From an uncultured Flavobacterium sp. (GTDB lineage: Bacteria > Bacteroidota > Bacteroidia > Flavobacteriales > Flavobacteriaceae), in assembly GCF_946220915.1 (NCBI RefSeq), contig NZ_CAMIHH010000031.1, forward strand, positions 1-28,195: 28,195 bases of DNA, read 5' to 3'. The translations under genes were made by a program, and so were the position numbers. This document shows, in pieces, positions 7,036-15,534 of this stretch. Each line of letters starts with the position of its first letter. The first letter of the stretch is position 1. The notes under the pieces are model-generated. The model was given only the letters and a program-made list of their open reading frames with translations. It had not been told where the DNA came from and did no database searches.

Positions 7036-8049
7036 ATGGAAACAACAACAAATAAAACCGCATACTCGATACTGGAACTTGCCATTGTATCGGAAGGCGT
7101 AACGATAGAGCAGACATTTGAAAACAGCGTTGACCTGGCCCGGAAGGCTGAAGGTTTGGGATACAGCCGGCTCTGGCTGGCAGAACACCACAATATGATA
7201 CACGTGGCCAGTGTTGCCACGCCGGTACTCATAGGCCACATTGCCGGCGCTACCAAAACCATCAGGGTAGGTTCGGGCGGCATTATGCTTCCTAACCATT
7301 CCCCACTCATAGTGGCAGAGCAGTTTGGCACGCTCGGAAGGCTTTATCCCGGCAGGATCGACCTCGGCCTCGGCAGGGCTCCCGGCACCGACCAGGTTAC
7401 GGCACATGCCATAAGGAGCGACAGGATGCAGGCGGTACACAATTTTCCAGGGGAGATATCGCAGATACAAAAGTTTTTTTCTGAGGAGAATGAGTGGGAG
7501 CAGGTACGCGCCGTAGTAGCCGAAGGGGTAAATGTACCTGTTTACATTTTGGGCTCCAGCCTGGACAGCGCCCACCTTGCAGCAAAAATGGGATTGCCCT
7601 ATGCATTTGCCAGCCATTTTGCCACCGGCCTGCTGCACGAGGCCCTGCACATTTACAGGAAAGAATTTCAGCCTTCCCGATACCTCGATAAACCGTATAC
7701 CATTGCGGGAGCAAATGTAATTGCCGCCGATACGGATGATGAGGCCGAAAGGAACTTTACCTCGGTTATACGCATGTTCCTCGGGATACTGACAGGAAAG
7801 CGGGAGGCCCTGCAGCCGCCTATGGAAATGACCGGTGACCTGATGATGGTTCAGCATAATCCCGCTGTACGCGATATGCTCAAATACTCCTTTGTAGGCA
7901 GGAAAGAAGCCGTGGCAAAACAGGTTGACAGGTTTTTGCAGGAAACCGGTGCAGATGAGCTCATGGCAGTATCTAACATGCATGGGCATCAGGACAGGAT
8001 AAAGTCATACCGGATACTGTCTGAAATAATGAAAGAACGGAATAATTAA
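7036..8049 (+). CDS. LLM class flavin-dependent oxidoreductase, copy 2 (YhbW/LuxA-like)
   Basis: The 337-residue product belongs to the luciferase-like monooxygenase group close to E. coli YhbW. It has the WLAEHH motif at residues 47-52, the strand VGSGGIMLPNHSPL, AEQFGTLGRLYPGRIDLGLGRAPGTD (strongly conserved in this group), and a C-terminal FVGRKEAVAKQVDRFLQETGADELM. FMN is the probable cofactor and the substrate is unknown. It starts 21 bases after hxlR and ends 11 bases before the next LLM gene, so the three form an operon closed by the hairpin at 9097. Confidence 0.93.
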   Translation: METTTNKTAYSILELAIVSEGVTIEQTFENSVDLARKAEGLGYSRLWLAEHHNMIHVASVATPVLIGHIAGATKTIRVGSGGIMLPNHSPLIVAEQFGTLGRLYPGRIDLGLGRAPGTDQVTAHAIRSDRMQAVHNFPGEISQIQKFFSEENEWEQVRAVVAEGVNVPVYILGSSLDSAHLAAKMGLPYAFASHFATGLLHEALHIYRKEFQPSRYLDKPYTIAGANVIAADTDDEAERNFTSVIRMFLGILTGKREALQPPMEMTGDLMMVQHNPAVRDMLKYSFVGRKEAVAKQVDRFLQETGADELMAVSNMHGHQDRIKSYRILSEIMKERNN

Positions 8050-8060
8050 TTATAAGGATA

Positions 8061-9083
8061 ATGAAAAAAATAGGATTTTTATCATTTGGGCATTGGTCCG
8101 ATCATCCTGCTTACCAAACCCGTACCGCAGCCGATACCCTGCTTCAGTCGATCGACCTTGCGGTCGCGGCAGAAGAGATAGGCGTGGATGGCGCTTACTT
8201 CCGCGTGCACCATTTTGCGCGCCAGCTGGCATCGCCATTTCCTTTGCTTTCGGCCATAGGTGCTAAAACGCAAAAAATAGAGATCGGCACGGGCGTAATC
8301 GACATGCGGTACGAAAACCCGCTGTACATGGTGGAAGATGCCGGGGCTGCCGACCTGATATCGGAAGGCCGCTTACAACTGGGCATAAGCAGGGGATCGC
8401 CGGAACAGGTAATCGATGGCTGGCGTTATTTTGGTTATGAGCCTGCAGAAGGTGAAAACGATGCTGACATGGGGCGTAAAAAAGCGATGGAATTTTTACA
8501 GCGGCTTAATGGCATTGGTTTTGCACAACCCAATCCTAATCCCATGTTTCCCAATCCGCCGGGCCTGCTTCGCCTTGAGCCGCATTCTCAGGGATTGCGC
8601 GAACGCATATGGTGGGGTGCAGCATCTAATGCTACAGCCGTGTGGGCTGCCGAAAACGGAATGCACCTGCAAAGCTCTACGTTGAAGTTTGATGAAAATG
8701 GCAAGCCGTTCCACATACAGCAGGCAGAGCAGATACGATTGTATAAAGAAGCGTGGGAGAAGGCAGGGCACCAGCGGGCGCCACGGGTATCGGTTAGCCG
8801 TTCGATATTTGCACTGGTTAACGACCAGGACCGGTATTACTTTGGGCAGCAGGGCAAAGGCGCCGATAGTTTTGGCTATATTGAAAGCGATAAACGTGCC
8901 ATATTCGGCAAGAGCTATGCCGCCGAACCCGATAAGCTGATTGACGAGCTGGCGCAGGATGAAGCCATAAAAGAGGCCGACACGCTGCTGCTTACCATAC
9001 CCAATACCCTTGGGGTGGACTATAACATACACGTGCTGTCGGCTATTTTAGAGCACGTTGCCCCGGCGCTTGGCTGGCGGTAA
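8061..9083 (+). CDS. LLM class flavin-dependent oxidoreductase, copy 3
   Basis: This 340-residue protein is a third luciferase-like enzyme. It opens MKKIGFLSFGHW, has the variant motif YFRVHH at 46-51 (in place of AEHH/GEHH), then IEIGTGVIDMRYENPLYMVEDAGAADLISEGRLQLGISRGSPEQ, typical of the fold. A Pro-rich insert, roughly residues 153-175 (NPNPMFPNPPG), separates the halves. The substrate is unknown and FMN is the likely cofactor. It lies 11 bases after copy 2, so translational coupling is likely. The two LLM genes differ enough to suggest either two enzymes with different substrates or an alpha/beta-type pair like LuxAB; the sequence does not decide this. Confidence 0.9.
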   Translation: MKKIGFLSFGHWSDHPAYQTRTAADTLLQSIDLAVAAEEIGVDGAYFRVHHFARQLASPFPLLSAIGAKTQKIEIGTGVIDMRYENPLYMVEDAGAADLISEGRLQLGISRGSPEQVIDGWRYFGYEPAEGENDADMGRKKAMEFLQRLNGIGFAQPNPNPMFPNPPGLLRLEPHSQGLRERIWWGAASNATAVWAAENGMHLQSSTLKFDENGKPFHIQQAEQIRLYKEAWEKAGHQRAPRVSVSRSIFALVNDQDRYYFGQQGKGADSFGYIESDKRAIFGKSYAAEPDKLIDELAQDEAIKEADTLLLTIPNTLGVDYNIHVLSAILEHVAPALGWR

Positions 9084-9096
9084 ATTTAAAGAATTG

Positions 9097-9127
9097 CAAG
9101 GCCTCTATCCGTATAGAGGCCTTGTTA
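9097..9127 (+). terminator. Terminator of the hxlR-LLM-LLM operon
   Basis: A perfect 12-bp stem, CAAGGCCTCTAT (9097-9108) with ATAGAGGCCTTG (9113-9124), has a 4-nt loop (CCGT) and lies 13 bases after the stop codon. The T tail is poor (TTATAA), so termination could be partial, but the hairpin is very stable. Confidence 0.75.
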
Positions 9128-9178
9128 TAAAGGCACCCGTATTATTTACCTCATACACCTTAATTCAGGAACAATACC

Positions 9179-10537
9179 ATGATACGATCTGTAAATCCCT
9201 ATACACTTGAGCAAGAGTTTGAAATACGTGAGTTTGAGCCTGCTGATGTTGCAGCTGCAATAGACACAGCCCATGAACAGTACCAATCGTGGAAAAACAC
9301 CTCTTTCGGAGAACGTGCTGGCTTAATGAGGGCTGCCGCTGCCGAACTTCGCGGCAATAGCCGTGAATATGCCTCAACCATAACGAAGGAAATGGGAAAG
9401 CCTATCACGCAGGCCCTCGAGGAAATTGAGAAATGTGCAAAAGTCTGTGATTTTTATGCAGCGCATGCCCAGTCGCAGCTGGCCGAAAAACACATTGATA
9501 CCGATGCTTACAGCAGCTATGTACGGTATGAGCCTATAGGAGTGGTACTTGCCGTAATGCCGTGGAATTATCCGTTCTGGCAGGTATTCCGCTTTGCGGC
9601 CCCCGCACTTATGGCGGGGAATGTTGCCGTGTTAAAGCACGCCAGCAATGTAATGATGAGTGCCGAAAACATAGAAAAAGTATTTACAAGGGCCGGTTTT
9701 ACCAAAGGGTGCTTTACCAACTTACCGATAAGAAGCGCTTTGGTAGAGGATATCATCAGGAACCCGCATATAAAGGCTGTAACGCTAACCGGCAGCGAAA
9801 ATGCAGGAAAGGCCGTGGCAGCCATTGCCGGAAGTGAAGTTAAAAAAACGGTGCTGGAACTTGGCGGCAGCAATGCATTGGTCGTTTTTGAAGACTGCAA
9901 TATGGAACAGGCGGTAAAGACCTGCATCCAGTCGCGGTTTCAAAATGCCGGACAAAGCTGCATTGCCGGAAAAAGGCTGCTGGTACAAGCTTCTGTTGCC
10001 GGGAAGTTTACCGACGCTTTTATAGAGGCTGCCCGTGCCCTTGTGCCCGGCGACCCGATGGATCCGGCAACCACAATAGGTACCATGGCGCGTGCAGACC
10101 TGGCCGAGGAACTGGAGCAACAGCTTAATGGGGCCATACGCCAGGGTGCAAAGATACTACTGGGAGGAAAGAGGGAAGGGGCCTGTTTTGAACCAACTAT
10201 AGTAGGCGGTGTTACAGATGAAATGCCAATATTTCAGGAAGAAACCTTTGGGCCTGTCATTGGTATAACCACTTTTGAAGATGAAAGCCACGCAGTACAT
10301 CTTGTTAATGCCAGCAGGTTTGGCCTTGGGGTTTCGATCTTTACAGAAAATCTTGAAAAAGCCGCCCGGTTAATTCCACAATTTGACGATGGTGCAGTAT
10401 TTGTTAATGACCTCGTGAAAAGTGACCAGCGATTGCCGTTTGGCGGTACTAAAATATCCGGCTACGGCAGGGAACTCTCTGTAGACGGCATTCAGGAATT
10501 TGTCAACAAAAAGACAGTTTACATTAATAAATACTGA
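9179..10537 (+). CDS. Aldehyde dehydrogenase (succinate-semialdehyde dehydrogenase-like)
   Basis: This 452-residue NAD(P)-dependent aldehyde dehydrogenase has PWNYP with the oxyanion Asn130, the LKHAS cofactor loop (Lys153), the general base Glu227 in LELGGSN and the nucleophile Cys261 in GQSCIAGKR, then EETFGPV and the C-terminal LPFGGTKISGYGREL. Start MIRSVNPYT is normal for the short (about 455-residue) succinate-semialdehyde dehydrogenase group, whose members oxidise succinic semialdehyde and other aldehydes. The exact substrate is not readable. It is a single gene between a strong hairpin (9097-9127) and the convergent protease gene. No clear TAnnTTTG box is visible in 9128-9178. Its position next to the LLM operon may reflect disposal of aldehydes made by those enzymes (inference). 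Confidence 0.93.
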   Translation: MIRSVNPYTLEQEFEIREFEPADVAAAIDTAHEQYQSWKNTSFGERAGLMRAAAAELRGNSREYASTITKEMGKPITQALEEIEKCAKVCDFYAAHAQSQLAEKHIDTDAYSSYVRYEPIGVVLAVMPWNYPFWQVFRFAAPALMAGNVAVLKHASNVMMSAENIEKVFTRAGFTKGCFTNLPIRSALVEDIIRNPHIKAVTLTGSENAGKAVAAIAGSEVKKTVLELGGSNALVVFEDCNMEQAVKTCIQSRFQNAGQSCIAGKRLLVQASVAGKFTDAFIEAARALVPGDPMDPATTIGTMARADLAEELEQQLNGAIRQGAKILLGGKREGACFEPTIVGGVTDEMPIFQEETFGPVIGITTFEDESHAVHLVNASRFGLGVSIFTENLEKAARLIPQFDDGAVFVNDLVKSDQRLPFGGTKISGYGRELSVDGIQEFVNKKTVYINKY

Positions 10538-10564
10538 TTAATATATATATAGAGGGGCGGGAAT

Positions 10565-10588
10565 GGGGCTGTTTTAGTCCCCCCGGCC
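10565..10588. terminator. Possible terminator between convergent ALDH and protease genes
   Basis: GGGGCT (10565-10570) can pair with AG-CCCC (10576-10582, one bulged T) around a 5-nt loop, followed by CCGGCCTTTT on the plus strand. The stem is short and bulged, so this is a weak call based mainly on its place between two converging genes. Confidence 0.3.
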
Positions 10589-10590
10589 TT

Positions 10591-11778
10591 TTACTTTTTA
10601 ATCAGTTCCACATTTTTGATCTCTCCCGTATTGATATCTTTCAGCACCATAGTGGCGCTATCTCCCCTGGGCTTCATGTCCAGCTTGAACGATTCGCAGG
10701 GATCCATGCCGGAATAGTCGGTTTCCCCAAACTTCATTACCTCATCGCCTTTGTTGACCCTGCCGCCATACGCAGGATCCCAAACAATGCCCACAACAAA
10801 CTTATCACCGCTCATTACGGGCTGGACCGGCCAGTTCTTTTCGGTAAGATCTATGTCACCATCCGAGTACGGGTTAAAATAAAGCTGCCTTTTCGGGTAA
10901 TCAATCACAATATCTCCATAGGAGAGTATCTGGCTGCCTATCCTCGATTTAGTGTCGCTTGTTGTTGTGGTGGTAACATTTTTAAGCGTAACGCCTGCAA
11001 AATTTAATTCGGGTACCACTAGCATAAAATGCTCAGTAGGGTTTTCGACGCCATGTATGCCCACCGAATAGGCACCGCTGGCCTGATGCAATACAGAAAA
11101 AATGTTTGCCTGCCTGAAAGTGCTTTCGTAAGCTGTTAATGACAGGTCATACATGCCAACCATGCCCGAGTCGAACATGAGTGTTTCACTTCCTTCGGCA
11201 CCATTATTTTTTAAGCTGACCCACAGGTACGGGTTACTTTGCATCTTATCCTCTAATAAGCCTGCACTTTTCTTTTTATCGGTACTGAAATTTTTTAATT
11301 TATCGGTAAAACTTATCGTCTTATCCTTATGTGAAAATTTCACTACGCTGTTGCGAAGCATATTGCTGCCAATGCACCCGTCAATTCCGAGGCACTGGAA
11401 CAAAAAATTATTGCCGGCAACCACGGCAGGTACATCCTTAAAAGTAATACCGCCAACCTGGACGGGGGGCAGTGTTGCAAGTTTCATATTCTGGACCAGG
11501 TTGCTGGAATCGCCCACGTCAAGCCCGGAATTCGATTGTAACCCCAGCTCATAATACATTTGTTGCGATATGGCACTCATGGCCCCTGTGTCTACCAGGA
11601 AATTATAAGCCTTATCCTTAATAACTGCCTGTACTATTAAAAGCCCACGTATATCTTTATAAGGTACACTAACATTATAGTTTTTTTGGACAACTTTACC
11701 TTTATTGATGGTTGTAACATTTTGTGCACCACAAACATTAAGGAATAAAATTGCAGACAGGAGGGAAAAGACTTTCAT
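10591..11778 (-). CDS. Exported retropepsin-like aspartyl protease with PDZ-like C-terminus
   Basis: The 395-residue product begins with a signal peptide (MKVFSLLSAILFLNVCGA before QN). Two aspartic-protease half sites are visible, VDTGAMSAIS at 62-71 (DTG 63-65) and MFDSGMVG at 201-208 (DSG 203-205), so a bilobed or tandem retropepsin-like domain covers about residues 40-310. The last ~75 residues (GIVWDPAYGGRVNKGDEVMKFGE onwards) look like a PDZ-like domain. This build is common in Bacteroidota 'aspartyl protease family' proteins, whose substrates are mostly unknown. The Cys at position 16 is preceded by LNV, a poor lipobox, so I favour ordinary signal peptidase cleavage into the periplasm. 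The second catalytic Ser (DSG rather than DTG) is an accepted variant. Confidence 0.85.
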   Translation of the reverse strand: MKVFSLLSAILFLNVCGAQNVTTINKGKVVQKNYNVSVPYKDIRGLLIVQAVIKDKAYNFLVDTGAMSAISQQMYYELGLQSNSGLDVGDSSNLVQNMKLATLPPVQVGGITFKDVPAVVAGNNFLFQCLGIDGCIGSNMLRNSVVKFSHKDKTISFTDKLKNFSTDKKKSAGLLEDKMQSNPYLWVSLKNNGAEGSETLMFDSGMVGMYDLSLTAYESTFRQANIFSVLHQASGAYSVGIHGVENPTEHFMLVVPELNFAGVTLKNVTTTTTSDTKSRIGSQILSYGDIVIDYPKRQLYFNPYSDGDIDLTEKNWPVQPVMSGDKFVVGIVWDPAYGGRVNKGDEVMKFGETDYSGMDPCESFKLDMKPRGDSATMVLKDINTGEIKNVELIKK

Positions 11779-11992
11779 TAACTGATGGTTTGGTTATAAT
11801 TAACCGTCACATAATCCGTGCCAATTCTGCGTCGTCCTTCAATGAAGAAAAGCGGGTTAAGCCAAATAATAAAAAACTAAAAAAATCCTAAAATCAATTT
11901 TTTTCTACAGTTTTCATTGGTTGAAGTAGAATTAATATTTTAGGTACATCTGGATAATTCAAATGCAGCGCACCTTCGCATACCACGCCGTC

Positions 11993-12496
11993 TTACAGCC
12001 GGGCTTGGTCGGGATATAGTGTTTTGTTTTCTAACAAGCCTATGGCTTCTGTGTTGCCTTGCTGGCATGCAATCTGCAGGGCGTTAAGGCCACGGGCATC
12101 TCTCAGGGATACATCGGCTTCCTTTTCCAATAGCAGGCTAATCATTTGATTACGCCCGAACATAGTGGCGAACATCAACGGTGTCCCGCCATTACCGTGC
12201 ATCGCATTTATGTCTGCCCCTTTATCAATCAATAGGCGGGCAATTTCTGCATACCCCTTAAAGCAGGCACCCATCAATGCCGTATTGCCGCTTTTGTCAG
12301 GCGCATCTACATCGGCACCTGCATCCAGTAAAGCCTTAACCGCATCATATTGGTTGTTGTAAGCGGCGATAATCAACGGTGTAAACCCACGTTCATCCCT
12401 AACATTGACATCGTCTACGAGCCCGAATATTTCTTTTAGCACAGGTACATTTCCTTGTCGGGCAGCGGAAAACAGCGCGGTAGTGATCTGGTCCAT
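11993..12496 (-). CDS. Ankyrin-repeat protein, last gene of the catalase operon
   Basis: This 167-residue protein is made almost entirely of four to five ankyrin repeats. The clearest are RGFTPLIIAAYNNQ (about 36-68), SGNTALMGACFKG (69-101), GGTPLMFATMFGR (102-134) and RGLNALQIACQQGN (135-160). No signal peptide is evident, so it is probably cytoplasmic. It lies 9 bases after the 2H phosphoesterase and two genes after catalase. Ankyrin genes next to catalase have known roles: ankB is needed for full KatB activity in Pseudomonas aeruginosa, and Cj1386 serves haem supply to KatA in Campylobacter jejuni. By analogy this protein may help catalase mature; that is inference from context. Confidence 0.92.
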   Translation of the reverse strand: MDQITTALFSAARQGNVPVLKEIFGLVDDVNVRDERGFTPLIIAAYNNQYDAVKALLDAGADVDAPDKSGNTALMGACFKGYAEIARLLIDKGADINAMHGNGGTPLMFATMFGRNQMISLLLEKEADVSLRDARGLNALQIACQQGNTEAIGLLENKTLYPDQARL

Positions 12497-12505
12497 GATA
12501 TAATT

Positions 12506-13063
12506 TTAGTTATTGGTTTTTAAATCTATAGGAAAGGATTCTTTAAACCCCAAATGCTTTTCGCTCATCAGCTTACGCAGCACCAGCACCTCGCTGCATT
12601 GCCAGGATGCCTGATAATCCAGGTTTTGCAAATAGGGCAGGAGCTTTTCATAAGCTTCATACGACAGCCTCTTAGCAAGGCTTATGTGGGGTGTGGTGGC
12701 TTTTGACTTTAGTTTTAGCGCCAGCCGAACGATAGGCTCAGGTGTTTCTACCCGGAGGTAAACTGTAATGCTATGCCCATGGTCAAATATATCCCAGCCG
12801 TTTACAGCAATCGTAAACGCTTGTTGTCCCGACAATAACCCTTCCACCGTTTCTGCAAATCCGGCATCATCGGTAAGCTTGTCCGTAAGCGTGATGTGCG
12901 CCTTTGAATGCAGGTTGCGGTCTGTTATATCCGCTATTGCGTTCATTTGGCACTTCATCGCTGCGATATCATCAATGACACTTTGCGGAGGCGATAGTAC
13001 CACCAGGTAAGCGTACAGCGGCCCGAACAAAGCTGTTTGGTTATAAATGCGCTTAGCGGCCAT
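12506..13063 (-). CDS. 2H phosphoesterase superfamily protein (LigT/2'-5' RNA ligase-like)
   Basis: The 185-residue product has the two His motifs that define 2H phosphoesterases: AHITL (near residue 56) and PHISL (near 125). The family cleaves or forms 2'-5' or cyclic phosphodiester bonds in RNA ends or nucleotides; the substrate here is unknown. Length is normal for LigT-like proteins. It sits 8 bases after the catalase stop and 9 bases before the ankyrin gene on the same strand, so all three must be co-transcribed and may be translationally coupled. I know of no standard link between a 2H enzyme and catalase, so its role in this operon is open. Confidence 0.85.
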   Translation of the reverse strand: MAAKRIYNQTALFGPLYAYLVVLSPPQSVIDDIAAMKCQMNAIADITDRNLHSKAHITLTDKLTDDAGFAETVEGLLSGQQAFTIAVNGWDIFDHGHSITVYLRVETPEPIVRLALKLKSKATTPHISLAKRLSYEAYEKLLPYLQNLDYQASWQCSEVLVLRKLMSEKHLGFKESFPIDLKTNN

Positions 13064-13071
13064 ATCCGTTA

Positions 13072-15234
13072 TTATTCCACAACTTTAGGCTCACGTTCCC
13101 AGATCCTGTGCCTGCCCATTTGGGCAATGAAATCTTCGGTAAAGGCTTTAGCCGTTCCGGCATTCATTACAATGCCAGGAAGGCTGCTGTCTTTTCCACC
13201 TGCCAGCTTGTTTCCGATGGTGGTTTTCTCAATCAGCGGCTCAAGGCCTGAATCAAAACCGATAACCTTGCAGTGCCTGTAAGCATCGTTAATGAATTCA
13301 ATAACGTTGTCATTCTCGGCCAATGCATTCGCGCCGCTACCCGAGAGCACATATACCGCGTCAAACAGCACAGATGATGACGAGAAGAAGGCAAAGTCTA
13401 TTTTTACTTCTGTGCCTGCATCGCCGTTGATAGTTCCGGCGTGGGGGCCAATTATTTTGGCAGCCGCACCTTTGGCTTCCAGGGCTTTTTTAAGCGCGTT
13501 GACCGATTTTTCACTGAATCCTTCAGCGCACAGGAAAGCAACCTGGCGGGTTTCTATACTGTCGGTAACAGTTGGGTTCTCAATCATGCTCAATGCAGGC
13601 GATCGGGCATAACTTTTATCCAACGGTTTTGGCTCGTGCTTCTTCGGGTCGGCATCAGCACCAATCCCTTTATTGATTGGTTTTTCAGGCTGCGGTACAT
13701 CCATGCCCAGGCCTGCAGCCACTTTTTGCGCAAGTTTTTTATCTACCTGGCTCAATAGGCCCACCGTTCGCTCGCGGATGGCAACCGTCTCTACCTTGCT
13801 CAATTCGAAGCGCAATGCTTTGATAATATGCTGCTGCTCAGTTTCCGTCTGGCTGTTGAAAAATAGTGCAGCCTGGCTGAAATGATCCGCAAAGCTCTCG
13901 CTGCGCTCGCGGACTTTATATGCTTCCACACGCTCATTATGGCTCACAAAACCGCCTTCTGCTTCTTTGGCTTGCGCCGGATAGCCGTTCCCCAGTGAAT
14001 TAGGGCTGTAGCTTACGCGGCCTGTATTGATCTGCTGCCTCATGTGGCCATCACGCTGGTTGTTGTGTACGGGCACTACGGGCCTGTTGATGGGTATTTC
14101 ATGAAAGTTCGGCCCGCCAAGGCGTAACAGCTGCGTATCGGTATATGAAAACAGCCTTCCCTGCAATAGTGGGTCATTGGTAAAATCGATGCCCGGTACG
14201 ATATGCCCGGGATGGAAGGCTACTTGTTCCGTTTCGGCAAAGAAGTTATCGGGGTTTCGATTGAGCACCAGCCTGCCGATTTTGATAACCGGCACCAATT
14301 CCTCAGGTATTATCTTGGTAGGGTCGAGCAGGTCAAAGTTAAACTTATGCTCATCTTCTTCCGGCACCAGTTGCACGCCAAATTCCCATTCAGGGAAGTT
14401 GCCCTGCTCAATATTTTCCCAAAGGTCACGGCGGTGGAAATCAGGGTCGTTGCCCGAAATTTTCAAAGCTTCGTCCCAAACTACGGCATGTGTCCCAAGC
14501 TTAGGCTTCAGGTGGAATTTTACAAATGTTGATTTGCCTTCATTATTTATAAAACGGAACGTATGTATACCGAAACCCTCCATCATTCGATATGATCGGG
14601 GGATGGCCCTGTCGCTCATGGCCCACATCACCATGTGCATGCTCTCCGGCATCAGGGAGATGAAATCCCAAAACGTGTCGTGTGCCGAAGCCGCCTGTGG
14701 AATCTCATTGTGAGGTTCGGGCTTCACGGCATGAATCAGGTCGGGGAACTTCATGGCATCCTGTATAAAAAACACTGGTATGTTATTGCCCACCATATCA
14801 AAATTACCTTCCTCGGTGTAGAATTTTATGGCAAAGCCCCGTACGTCCCTGGCCAGGTCGGTCGATCCCCTGAATCCTGCCACCGTAGAAAACCGAACAA
14901 AGACCGGTGTCTTTACAGTAGTGTCATTAAGGAAAGCCGCCTTTGTGTAATCACCCACATTCCCAAAAGCTTCAAAGTAACCGTGTGCACCTGAGCCGCG
15001 TGCATGCACAATGCGTTCCGGAATGCGCTCGTGGTCAAAATGCGTGATCTTCTCGCGCATGATGAAATCTTCAAGCAACGACGGGCCACGTTCACCTGCC
15101 TTTAGGGAATTATGGTCGTTATTGATCTTTACCCCGTGGTCGGTCGTGAGAAATTGGCCGTCAGCATACTCGCGGTCCGGCTCCAGGTCATGAAGTTTCG
15201 GGTTCTGGTTGATTGGTGTAGTATTTTTTTTCAT
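13072..15234 (-). CDS. katE: Monofunctional catalase, large-subunit (HPII/KatE) type
   Basis: This haem catalase of 720 residues decomposes hydrogen peroxide. The distal His77 lies in RIVHARGSGAHG, the catalytic Asn150 in MVGNNIPVFF, and the proximal haem ligand Tyr364 in RLFSYTDTQLLRLGGPN. A linker at about 500-560 is followed by a C-terminal DJ-1/PfpI-like (class I glutamine amidotransferase-like) domain (about 565-720, QVAFLCAEGFSEKSV to KAFTEDFIAQMG), the mark of clade 2 large-subunit catalases such as E. coli HPII. The N-terminus is somewhat shorter than HPII (753 residues). It heads an operon with a 2H phosphoesterase and an ankyrin protein, and is divergent from a membrane protein and sugar-oxidation cluster. 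Control is unknown; a 14-bp palindrome lies 116 bases upstream of the start. Confidence 0.97.
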   Translation of the reverse strand: MKKNTTPINQNPKLHDLEPDREYADGQFLTTDHGVKINNDHNSLKAGERGPSLLEDFIMREKITHFDHERIPERIVHARGSGAHGYFEAFGNVGDYTKAAFLNDTTVKTPVFVRFSTVAGFRGSTDLARDVRGFAIKFYTEEGNFDMVGNNIPVFFIQDAMKFPDLIHAVKPEPHNEIPQAASAHDTFWDFISLMPESMHMVMWAMSDRAIPRSYRMMEGFGIHTFRFINNEGKSTFVKFHLKPKLGTHAVVWDEALKISGNDPDFHRRDLWENIEQGNFPEWEFGVQLVPEEDEHKFNFDLLDPTKIIPEELVPVIKIGRLVLNRNPDNFFAETEQVAFHPGHIVPGIDFTNDPLLQGRLFSYTDTQLLRLGGPNFHEIPINRPVVPVHNNQRDGHMRQQINTGRVSYSPNSLGNGYPAQAKEAEGGFVSHNERVEAYKVRERSESFADHFSQAALFFNSQTETEQQHIIKALRFELSKVETVAIRERTVGLLSQVDKKLAQKVAAGLGMDVPQPEKPINKGIGADADPKKHEPKPLDKSYARSPALSMIENPTVTDSIETRQVAFLCAEGFSEKSVNALKKALEAKGAAAKIIGPHAGTINGDAGTEVKIDFAFFSSSSVLFDAVYVLSGSGANALAENDNVIEFINDAYRHCKVIGFDSGLEPLIEKTTIGNKLAGGKDSSLPGIVMNAGTAKAFTEDFIAQMGRHRIWEREPKVVE

Positions 15235-15534
15235 TATAGCCAGTTTTTGTTTTACCTCTTAAAATTAAAGTTTTGTAACGGTGTGGCAGGACCAGTTAAG
15301 AAAACTTTAGTACCACATTTCAGCTTAATACATAAAAATGTAAAGTTGGTGCACAATTGTGCAATTCAAAATGTCTGCTCAGATGAACAAAAGGCCTTAT
15401 GCTGATAAATTAACTGTAATTAACAGATTACACGCGGTTTAACGCAATCTTACAACAGATTAACATAATGGTGCAAACACGACAGTTTTAGGATGAGTAA
15501 TTTTATGTTATTACTAATTCAAAAACAAAAAACT
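15235..15534. promoter_or_regulatory. Divergent control region between katE and the small membrane protein
   Basis: This 300-base stretch holds no gene I can support. It contains the perfect palindrome TGCACAATTGTGCA at 15350-15363 and two copies of AACAGATTA (15422-15430 and 15454-15462). TAATTTTA sits at matched distances from both starts: on the minus strand at 15260-15267 (25 bases before katE) and on the plus strand at 15498-15505 (29 bases before 15535). TAATTTTA differs from TAnnTTTG only in the last base, so it may be the -7 box of both promoters. No good -33 partners are evident. Confidence 0.45.
15350..15363. repeat. Perfect 14-bp palindrome upstream of katE (candidate operator)
   Basis: TGCACAATTGTGCA is its own reverse complement over all 14 bases, with no spacer. 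It lies roughly mid-way in the divergent region and could bind a dimeric regulator. I do not recognise it as the site of a known Bacteroidota factor. Confidence 0.45.

Noticed and set aside
6967..7989. 340-codon open frame on the minus strand opposite the second LLM gene
   Set aside because: The plus-strand LLM gene has clear family motifs; the minus-strand product is Cys-, Tyr- and His-rich with no recognisable domain.
10543..10553. Short TA repeat (TAATATATATATA) after the aldehyde dehydrogenase
   Set aside because: Too short to call a repeat or promoter with any weight, and it lies between converging genes.
15422..15462. Two copies of AACAGATTA upstream of the small membrane protein as an operator pair
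   Set aside because: Nine-base AT-rich direct repeats in an AT-rich region can arise by chance; kept only as a note in the control-region entry.
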